A DNA stretch of 64,000 nucleotides from Rhodotorula mucilaginosa. Taxonomy: Eukaryota; Basidiomycota; Microbotryomycetes; Sporidiobolales; Sporidiobolaceae. The position numbers were made by a program, and so were the translations under genes. Shown one piece after another: positions 56,246-64,000 of this stretch. The notes beneath the pieces were generated by a model. That model saw nothing but the letters and a program-made list of their open reading frames with translations, ran no database searches and was not told the DNA's origin. Every line of letters begins with the position of its first letter. Positions within the stretch are counted from its first letter, which is position 1. Location of the stretch: the NCBI GenBank assembly GCA_034406715.1, contig CP137867.1:310001-374000 (forward strand). The letters run 5' to 3'.

Positions 56246-57270
56246 TCAGAGCCCCGACGAGACCAAGAAGCCGAAGGATAGTGCTGCAGCCGGGAGGAGT
56301 CGCAGGCTCGCGTGCAAGTTTCGGGGAGCGTCGCTGGTCGAAGACGCCGACGCCACCGCCGCGGTGCCGGACGAAATACTCGGCTGGGCGGCAGCGGCGC
56401 TTGCCGAAACGCGCTGGCTTGTACTGCTCGGCGCAAAACCCGACGAGCCCGAAGCGCTCGCCGCAGGAGAGCTTGACGGGAGCGATGTCGTTTCGGGTGC
56501 CGTTTGCGAAGTCGCCGAGCTCGCCGCGGCGGGTGCCACCGAAGTCTGCTGCTTCGACGAAGTGGCATCGGCGGCGCTCGTGAGTGGCAGAGAGAGGGAA
56601 AGCGAAATCGACTCTTGAGGTGTGAGGCCGGGGATGTACACTGGTCGGCCGCACTGCTGCTCAAAATATTGCGCCGTCCCGGCGAGGCCATACTTCGGGA
56701 ATCGTCCGTCGCTGGTGTCCTCCGGGTGGGCCATCATGCATGCGGCGCAGGTCTCCATCTCGCTGTAGCGTCAAGTTTGTCTGCGTCAGTTTCTCCGTAG
56801 AGCGTGTGCTGGTTCGAGGACGGTAAGCGGCCTCCGCGTGTTGTGCCCCGTGAGGCGTGAGGGTCACCACCTCTGCAAGACAATGGTGCCAGAAATGTGG
56901 AACACTGACTTGAGGAAGGCATCCGAGCAGAGGCATTCAATCGACCCAGCCACGTCGCCTTGGTCCTGTAGTCGAGAGCAGTTCTGCACACAATGCAATG
57001 GTGCAATGTCAGAACGCCTCGCTGACAGGACTCGGACCGAGCAGCGCGACGGCTTACGTGCAGGTCATCGTCCCAGAATGCCGCACAAGCCGAGTCGCAG
57101 GGTTTCGGTTCCGGCGGAGCGTAAGAGAGGGTGTTGACCGTGTTCTGAGCCGAGACCAGGGCAGCGGCAGCTGGATACGACAAGTCCAATCAGCGCCAGT
57201 CTCGACTCGTGCAGCGCCTCTGCAGCAAGTACTCACCAGAAGCAAGCAAGAGCGTGGTGATGCGCGGCAT
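56246..57270 (-). CDS. secreted eight-cysteine, probably GPI-anchored protein, copy A
   Basis: Exons 57270-57237, 57170-57058, 56983-56910 and 56762-56246 close at 245 aa. Signal peptide: MPRITTLLLASAAAALVSAQ. The mature part has eight cysteines: CDSAC, NCSRLQ, IECLCSDAF, ETCAACM and EQQCGRPVYIPGLTPQ. A Ser/Ala/Thr-rich stalk of about 90 residues follows. A C-terminal hydrophobic segment (LRLLPAAALSFGFLVSSGL) is typical of a GPI-attachment signal. The cysteine order (C-x3-C, C, C-x-C, C-x2-C, C) recalls fungal CFEM domains, but the spacing differs and I would not call it CFEM. Paralog of the next gene, in the same orientation. Likely cell-wall or surface role. Confidence 0.82.
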
Positions 57271-57647
57271 CTGAGCAATCAAATGTGCGAGCGAGGGTCG
57301 GCACGCGACGTCGTCGGTGCAGTGAAAATGCAGGCGAGTGAGCGTGTCCGGCGACTGTGTAGCACAGACAGCCTGCCCGGGGATGGGAATCGAAGTGTAG
57401 CTTTGTATCGCAAGCCGGAAGGGGAGGAGCAAGGGAGGAGAGACAAAAACAGCATCCGGAAAAGCTTGGCGATCACGTGACTCGGAGTTGGTGGAACGTC
57501 CGCGCCGAGAGACGGCGTTGTTGTTGGCAAGGACTTTACAAGGGTGCGGGCGAGTACTAGCTGATGATTCGATGCACAATTGCGTTGCGGTAATAAGGAT
57601 ATATAGGAGAACCGACGAAAGGAGGTATCTGTGGCTGTGGAGACTGT
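57271..57647. promoter_or_regulatory. 377-bp spacer between the tandem Cys-rich paralogs
   Basis: This is the promoter of copy A and 3' region of copy B. It includes GGATATATAGG near 57597. No gene is seen. Confidence 0.5.
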
Positions 57648-58497
57648 CTACACCAATGCGAAAGGAAGGACAACGAGCGTCACGAGCACTGCGCGTGCCG
57701 GGGATAGAGAGATGGCACCGCTGGTATCCTTAGAGGCACTCTGCGCCGTGTTGGACGGCGAGGCGGCAGTTACGGAGGTACTGGCGGAGGAAGGTCCCGC
57801 CACCGCTGCTCCGGTCGGCGTCGAGACGGCACTCTCGCTCGTCGCGCCGGCAGCTGTAGCTGTCGCTTCGCCAGCGAGTGCTGCCACGTCCGTCATGGTC
57901 GCCTCCCCTCCGTCCCCGGGGTAGCCGAGCGCGAGCGCGGACGAGATTTCGGGAGTGACGCCCGGGATGTTGATCTGCCTGCCGCACTGCTGGCCAAACG
58001 TGGCACCGAGCTGAGCGATCACCAAGAAGGATGCCGACGTGCTGACTTCGGCCGTGTTCTGGGCGATGCAGCCACCGCACGCTTCGATGTTGGACTTGAA
58101 GGAACCGTTGCAGAGGCAGTCGAGTGCGGCTTGTTCAGATTCGGTTTCGCTCAATTGGCCACATTCCTGGAGGATGGCAGCATATACTTCGTTGTCAGTA
58201 TCGCGCAGACGGCATCCGACGCTGGTCAGGAAGAGGTTTGTGCGCCGTGCACGATCCCACTCACTCGCACAACGTCGTTGAAAACCGAGCACGACGACAA
58301 GCATTGGGTCGGAAAGTCTGACAGCAAGCCGGCCGTCGGATCTGCCGAGTCGGATGCGTCGGTCGAATCGGACTGGGCAGAGACGAGGAGGGCGGTCGCT
58401 GCAAGGGTTGTGGCAAGGTCAGCCAAGCCGTGAAAGGAGCACGCAGCCCGTCGAGTGTATACGCACCACAGACGATGACAGTTCGGATCAGCCTCAT
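57648..58497 (-). CDS. secreted eight-cysteine, probably GPI-anchored protein, copy B
   Basis: Exons 58497-58467, 58398-58265 and 58166-57648 close at 227 aa. Signal peptide: MRLIRTVIVCATALLVSAQ. Eight cysteines line up with copy A: TQCLSSCSVF, ECGQLSE, LDCLCNGSF, EACGGCIAQN and FGQQCGRQINIPGVTPE. The first intron interrupts the signal peptide, as in copy A. The Ala/Ser/Thr stalk and final hydrophobic segment (ARAVLVTLVVLPFALV) again suggest a GPI anchor. Copy B lacks the intron found in copy A after the CLC motif. It shares a 308-bp divergent promoter with the aldo/keto reductase. Confidence 0.82.
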
Positions 58498-58805
58498 GGT
58501 AGCAGCGGCGAGGTCGATGCTTCAGAGCGGAATTAGTTTATATGTAGAAGAGCGTGCGGTGCTCGAGGTGTTTGCACACGCGACAAGCACGCGCGAAGCC
58601 TTTGTGCCGATCGCTTTGGAACCTCCCCTCAGTCACTGCAAGATGAGACATCGAGCACGCCGCTCGCCGCTTTCGCCGCGGCCCGGCGGCACGCACGAGC
58701 AGCCCCACCCACGCGGCGAAAGCTGCCTCGCGAACCACACACAGCGTGCATAGTAACGTGTTCGCTGCATAGAGACCTATAACACCATCGAAGCACCGAT
58801 CCGCT
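58498..58805. promoter_or_regulatory. 308-bp divergent promoter region
   Basis: This stretch lies between Cys-rich copy B (-) and the aldo/keto reductase (+). Nothing further can be named in it. Confidence 0.5.
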
Positions 58806-60058
58806 ATGTCCACCTTCGCACCGGTCCAGCTCTCCGACGGCACCACCGTCCCAGGAATCGGCTTCGGAATCGGCACCGCACACTTTGGTAACGACTCAGC
58901 AGAGCTCGTAGAGACGATCAAGACCGCCATCAAGGTCGGATACACCCACCTCGACGGCGCCGAGGCTTACGCGGTGAGTACAGCGGAGCGTCGCCGATCA
59001 CGAACTCGGTCCCGGTCAGTGACGATGAGGCAACAGCTGACAGTCCTTTTCCACTCCTTTCCCACACTAGAACGAAAGGTGAGTCTTGTTTCTCTCTGAT
59101 GCTGCAGCAGAGACGGTAGAGACGCGAGGTCCGGGCAGGGGGGGACGAGATAGACCCAGAGGCTGACCTGCCGTCCCTTCACAGCTCGCTCGGAAAGGCC
59201 ATTGCCGCCAGCGGAAAGGCTCGCGATGAGCTCTTTGGTGCGTCAATGCGGTCTCCGCGCTCACGAAGACGCTGCTGACGAAGCTCCCGTGACAACCTCC
59301 CAGTGACGACTAAGAGTGGCCCCGGCCTGAAGGACATTCCCAAGTCTTTCGACGAATCGCTCAAGAAGCTCGGACTCCACGATGTCAACCTCTTCTTAAT
59401 TCATTGGCCATACGACTTCCCTAAGCCAGGCTACCCGACCATCGAGGAGGCCTGGAAGCAGATGGAGGCGATCAAAGACTCTGGTCGAGCAAAGTCGATC
59501 GGCGTTTCCAACTTCCGCATTCGCGACCTCGAGAAGATCATGAACATGCCGGGCCTCAAGCACAAGCCGACTGTGAACCAAATTGAGTTCCACCCGTTCA
59601 TGTACGAGGCGGGTGAAGAGCTGTACCAGTATCGTGAGTGGAAAAGAACGCAGCGTCTGTTGTATTCTTTCTTGAAGAAGACTGTCTCTGACCGCATTGT
59701 TACGCTGACAGTCAAGAAACACGACATCAAGATTGCCGCCTATGGTCCGACTACGCCTCTCACCAAGTTTGCCAACGACGGGTTCCTCGCCGCGCTCGAC
59801 AAGGCCGCGCAAGGTCTCGCCGCTCGCTCGGGCCAAAGCAAGGTCGAACCGGGCCAAGTCCTGCTCCGCCTCGCAGCTCAGCGCGGCGCGATCGTCATCA
59901 CGACTTCGGGCAAGGAGTTCCGCATGAAGGAACAGCTCGCGGCGGGGGCTTTGCCCGAGCTCACGCAGGAAGAGGTCGAGGCGCTCGTCGCCGCAGCCAA
60001 GCCTGCCCCTCAGCGCGCTTTCATGAAGCACATGGACGACCAGAACACCGAGTACTAG
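58806..60058 (+). CDS. aldo/keto reductase
   Basis: NADPH-dependent oxidoreductase, similar to fungal Gcy1/Ypr1-type and plant-like AKRs. Exons 58806-58973, 59071-59078, 59185-59237, 59304-59633 and 59712-60058 close at 301 aa. The catalytic tetrad is visible: Asp and Tyr in YTHLDGAEAY, Lys in VTTKSGPG and His in LFLIHWPYDFPKP. Other blocks are SIGVSNF, PTVNQIEFHPFMY and the cofactor-side IVITTSGKEFRMKEQL, where many AKRs have I-P-K-S. Exon 2 is only 8 nt (AACGAAAG). The last intron is 78 nt, in frame and stop-free. Confidence 0.92.
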
Positions 60059-60156
60059 CTCTCCAGGTTGACTCAAAAGCGGAACGGAAGGAAAAGAAAA
60101 AAAAAGAAGTTATCGCAAACTAGACGAGAGGGCTACGAGACTGAGAGAGGAGGCGA

Positions 60157-61448
60157 TCAGTAGCGCATGCTCGAGCGACTGCTAGAGCGGCCGAGGTTGC
60201 GCATGCCACTGGTCATACTATCAATGTCCCGGGCGCTCATGCTTCCCCTGCGAGAGTTGGAGTAGCTGGCTCGGCGAGGGGCCGCGTAGTCCGCCTCCGA
60301 ATCGCTGCCGCTGCTCGAGGACGAGTCCAGGCCCGACATCGACATGTGGCGGCCACTTCCCGAAGCAGCGTAGGAGTTACGACGAGAAGTGCTACCGTAG
60401 CCGGTGCCGCGGCCATAGTCGCTGTCCCCGCCGTACTGGCTGCCGCCCATGCCGCCGGTGTAGAAGCCGGCGCTGTCGCGACGGCCGCGCGACGACGAGC
60501 GAGGGCGCGACGAGCTACGACCGGCGCCGTAGCCGCCCCAGGCCGACGAGGCGTAACCCCTGCTGCGCGACGAGTGGTAGCCCGGGTCTGACTCCTCATC
60601 CTCGCTGAGACCGGCGTACTTGTCCTCGCGGGCGGTGTCCTGGTTGCAGTCGAAGACGACCGTGACGGGCCAGAAGCTGCGCGTACCTCGGGACCAGGTC
60701 AGTGTGTTACGGAACAAGGAGGGGAGGAAATAGGAAAGAGAAAAGTCCGTACCCAGGGTGGCTCATGGTAAAGTGGATCGTGCCGTCGGCCTCGTCGGGG
60801 CACTCGATGGGCGTCCAGCCGGTCGTCTCGCAACCGGCCGGCGTGACGAGGACCTGCCTCGAAGGCGGGAGCGAGCCGACGAGGACGTGGACGAACGGGT
60901 CGGCGACCGGGTCCTCGTTGAAGAACCTGTCGGGAGGCGCAATACGTCGGACGGTCAGCTCCGGCGACGACATCGCAGTTCCTTTCAATCGCACAAGACT
61001 TACTGGACAGTCGAGCGGTGAACCTTACGGACGCCGGCGCGGGTGAGGAACTCCTCCGAGTGGGCGGCAAACTTCATCTTGGTGAGGGCGTGCTGGTAGC
61101 GCGCAGTGATGCGAGCCTCGCTAGTGTCGAGGCGCTGCACGAATATGAGGAAGTGGTCAGTCACAGATAAATCGTCGAAATACACTCCGAGCCGGAGGAC
61201 CGAGCGCAAGATCCGGAGGGGAGCGTGCACAGGAGGAACAGCGAAAACGGGGAATGGGATGCGCCAAATCTGGCGCAAAGGAGAGTACGCACCTGGAGAT
61301 AGCCGGCGGCCTCGAGACCAGCGAGGAAGGCGGGCCTGAGAAGCGCAACCTCGGTCAGAACCAGGCAAAAGGCGGGGCGTGCGGGAGGGGGCAAGACCTA
61401 CTCGACGAAAGGGTCGTCGTTGAGGACACCGTTACCGATCATAGCCAT
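60157..61448 (-). CDS. unknown protein with Ser/Arg/Gly-rich tail
   Basis: Exons 61448-61402, 61335-61293, 61134-61004, 60926-60753 and 60676-60157 close at 304 aa. It starts MAMIGNGVLNDDPFVEPAFL. A helical segment follows (SEARITARYQHALTKMKFAA, HSEEFLTRAGVRKVHRSTVQ). Next comes a beta-rich part: FVHVLVGSLPPSRQVLVTPA, GWTPIECPDEADGTIHFTMS, and FWPVTVVFDCNQD. The last 150 residues are Ser/Arg/Gly/Tyr-rich (YASSAWGGYGAGRSSSRPRS) and end RSSSRSSMRY. No family recognised. The regular intron structure and clean frame argue for a real gene. Confidence 0.68.
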
Positions 61449-62497
61449 TCTAGAGCAGGTGAGAACAGAGTCGAGATGACTTGGGACTGGGAGCGGGCGT
61501 GCGGCAGCTGGAGAGGAAAGAGAAGCAAGAGCAAAGGAAAGCAGGGACACCGCCAAGTCGTTCGCCCTCGGGATGTCCGCGGACCAGTTGGCACAGCCTC
61601 GACAGGAGTACAGCTTGGACTCCTCGGCATGTCCGTAGCCTCGAAGCGAAGCGATACGAGATAAAGCACGTTGGGTGGTGGCTGTAGAGCGTGGAGGACG
61701 TTTGCGTCGGCGAGCGAGCGAGAGAAGTCGACCTTCCCAAACGTCCAAGTGTTCCTGCGATACACGGTCTCCCTCACCGACCTGTAGCCGGTCGTCCTCG
61801 CCCGGGCGCTCCGGCGCTTCCACTCGTAATGACTATGTAGGTTCTTGAGAAGAATCCGGCTGACCCAGTCGAACGCGGGAGGAGGAATATTAGCCGAGAC
61901 CAGCTGCGAGCCAATCACATTCGACCGCATCCGACTTGGGAAGGTCAACTCGGGACGGAGGTTTCCGGAGGTTCCTTACGATCTTGAAGGTCAGCGCTTG
62001 GTCGGTGAAGCGTCCAAGTCGTGCTAATCAAAGTTTGTCTCGGCTTGATGGATTGCACGAACACGGGAACTCCAGAAAATGAAGGCTGCGGCTCGAGAAA
62101 ATGAAAGCCGCTGATCTCGTGCAAGGTCCGAAGTAAAAAAGAGGGACCTCCCGCTCGGTCGCCACAGCGGTCCAACGTCAAGATCTTGGCTGTGTTCTTT
62201 GGACCGCTTTGCATCACTCTCATCCTTCCACCACCCAGACGAGACTCACAGAGAGCAAGCGCGGGCTCATTGGGTCAAAAGGTGAGTGGAAAAGCGAGTT
62301 TCACGTGCTCGGCGCGGCCTTCTTGCGTCGATATCCGCTTCTCGTGCTTGCGAGCTGACCTGGGTCCTTGTACGATGCCACCGCTGCGGCGGGCTCCGAC
62401 AGATTAGAATACTCCATAGGCGTCCTTCCCGAGCATACATCGACGGTCACGCGTCGCATCTGCTCCTTCGTTCTCCGTCAAAACCGCCTGCAGTTCC
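61449..62497. other. intergenic, 1.05 kb, divergent promoter region
   Basis: This stretch lies between the divergent starts of the Ser/Arg/Gly-tailed gene (-) and the last gene (+). I see no domain-bearing frame, no tRNA fold and no repeat. Confidence 0.5.
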
Positions 62498-64000
62498 ATG
62501 CGATCCGGCCCCGAGAATATGCGAGACTCTTGTGAGGCCGCACTCGCGGTCGTCAGCACGCCGCCCGTGTCGACGGTGGTTGACGGCGAAACCGGCCGCA
62601 GTGATCTCCGCCGAGCAAACACCGACGAGGACCTACGTAGGCGGACTTTGAAGCAGGCGCCACCGACGGTGAACGCACCAGGCCCTATTCCCAAGCGAGG
62701 CTCCCTGCTCCCGCATGGAGCAGCTTCAGAGCGATCCGCCGTCGTCCAGAGCGAGTGGCGCCAGTCGTTCAGCAGCGAGTCGAATCACAGGGTGACGATC
62801 TATCTCGACGCCCGCGACGAGTCGGCCAGCGAGGTCAGCATCGAAGACTCGGATGAGCGAGATGTTGCGAGTACGTGAAAGGCTTGGGTTCCCCTGGGGA
62901 AGATGCCACCTCGCTGACCTACTTTCTCGTGAAACCAGCCCCGGTCGAAATGGACTCCCCTCAGCCGTCTCGTCGGTACACCGAGATGTATCGGAGCCGC
63001 TCTGTCGGCCATACCGACATTGGCTGTGGCGCGCAAGACGAGGTGGCGGCAGTCATGTCCTTGCACCCCGCGCTCGGATCAATTCGCGTATCTTCACGCC
63101 GCCACTCGTCCGCGCCCTCTCCCCGCGAGGTTCGGGGCAACGGCCCGAGTCGTCGCTCGGCCCCTGTCGGCCTCAAGCCGCTTGTACTTACGCCGGCGCG
63201 CACGCTTTCGACGCCGTTGACGACCAGCAGCAGCAAGTCTCGGCGTTTGAGCACGCCTTCCGCGCCTTCCGCCTGTCGACGGTACAGCACTCCCACTGCT
63301 CCTCGGTCCGACTGGTCGCAGAAGACCTTACCGAAGCCTTTTGACGACCACTCAAATCCTCTTCCGGGCATGCGTCGCCGCTCAATCGGATACCACGGCG
63401 AGGGGCACGGCGAGCACAGCATCAACCTCTACGTGGTTAGGCGTTCCGGCTCGACCTCGTCCGGATCCACTGTACTCTCAAGCGACTTTAGTCGGCGTGG
63501 CAGTGCCGACACTTGCGATACCGACATCTCGACCTCTTCCAGCTCGCCAGAAAAGCTCCCCTACCTGGACCGGAATCGCCTACCGAGTCTCCAAACCCGC
63601 TTCGATCCGCAGCGCGGTCTGAGCCTCGACGTCGTCCTGGAGAACGAGGATGACTCGTTCGAGCCGGTCCGCGTCCATGAGGAGGAGGAAAAAGCACCGC
63701 CGTTTGCGCGCTACCGGGAGTTTTGGGGCGAAGAGGCGGCCCGCAACGAGTCTGCGTTCCAGGACGTCTGCCTCGCCCTCGACGAGCTGGCACCAGCGTT
63801 CCCTTCCTCGTCGCTTCTGTCATCTCGGTCATGTTCGAGCTCGGCGTCGCCGCTGTCCCGCTCCGGATCGACGACGAGCGAAGACAGCGGATCGCCTCGC
63901 CCCGCCGCCGCCCGCCGCGGCAAGCCCATCGTCATCCAGCCGAGCAACGGCAGCAACACACCATCCAACAGAGCTCATCGGAGCCGCCGTATCTCGCGCG
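62498..64000 (+). CDS. Ser/Arg-rich protein, 3' partial
   Basis: Exon 62498-62870 joins exon 62939-64000 across a 68-nt GT-AG intron, and the frame is open to the right edge. It starts MRSGPENMRDSCEAALAVVS. Much of it is Ser/Pro/Arg-rich with many SxRR and RRxS motifs (SRRHSSAPSPREV, RRLSTPSAPSACRRYSTPTA) that look like basophilic kinase sites. More structured segments are HRVTIYLDAR, HSINLYVVRRSG, LSLDVVLENEDDSFEPVRVH and FARYREFWGEEAARNESAFQ. The product is unknown. The C-terminus lies outside the window. Confidence 0.65.

Noticed and set aside
56246-58497. Calling the Cys-rich pair CFEM proteins
   Set aside because: Eight cysteines and a CxC are present, but the spacing between the third and fourth cysteines and the final QQCG block do not fit the CFEM pattern well enough.

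Overview
The window looks like nuclear DNA of a basidiomycete fungus. It is GC-rich and gene-dense, with about 27 protein genes in 64 kb on both strands. Nearly every gene is broken by several short introns (about 45-115 nt, mostly GT-AG). The genes are eukaryotic housekeeping genes: U1 and U2 snRNP proteins, TAF6, an AP-2 adaptor subunit, BUB2 and a Pol I factor. Composition, intron style and protein flavour suggest a red-yeast-like Pucciniomycotina (Rhodotorula/Sporobolomyces group). That placement is inference. I see no rRNA, no convincing tRNA, no CRISPR, no transposon and no virus-derived element.

Layout, left to right. 1-1787 (+): 5'-truncated C2H2 zinc-finger factor. 2290-4719 (+): PQ-loop vacuolar transporter with a long inserted linker. 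4945-6640 (-): APE1-type AP endonuclease. 6777-7535 and 7875-9168 (-): tandem paralogous OB-fold-like proteins. 9418-10082 (+): small Nudix hydrolase. 10418-11634 (+): unknown coiled-coil protein. 11991-13897 (+): LUC7. 14288-17954 (-): KDM5/Jhd2-type histone demethylase. 19198-20854 (+): mitochondrial tRNA 2-thiouridylase. 21088-22542 (-): mitochondrial carrier. 22795-about 26340 (-): RRN6-like Pol I factor. 26663-28100 (+): BUB2. 28371-29550 (+): FRG1. 29760-31997 (-): SF3A3, divergent from 32143-34086 (+): FAL1/eIF4A3. 35402-37099 (-): secreted double-psi beta-barrel protein with an Ala/Ser/Trp repeat tail. 37681-39801 (-): TAF6, divergent from 39935-42113 (+): low-complexity unknown. 43497-44146 (+): UBA plus YwbE-domain protein. 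About 44254-46606 (-): AP-2 mu. 47421-49074 (+): phosphoserine aminotransferase. 49274-53514 (-): SAPS protein. 53873-55825 (-): acidic Ser-rich protein with a CxxC...HxC motif. 56246-57270 and 57648-58497 (-): tandem secreted eight-cysteine, probably GPI-anchored paralogs. 58806-60058 (+): aldo/keto reductase. 60157-61448 (-): unknown. 62498-end (+): 3'-truncated Ser/Arg-rich unknown.

There is no operon-like pathway. Three genes serve splicing (LUC7 in U1, SF3A3 in U2, FAL1 in the exon-junction complex), and SF3A3 and FAL1 share a 145-bp divergent promoter. Three serve transcription or chromatin (JmjC, TAF6, RRN6-like). The most unusual features are gene structures: internal exons of 8, 9, 10, 20 and 23 nt, two GC-AG introns (one beside the microexon that encodes an iron ligand of the JmjC enzyme), and two tandem-duplicated families of unknown function (the OB-fold pair and the cysteine-rich pair). 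Exon boundaries were placed by eye from splice sites, reading frame and family conservation. Where exon sums are quoted, the frame closes exactly.
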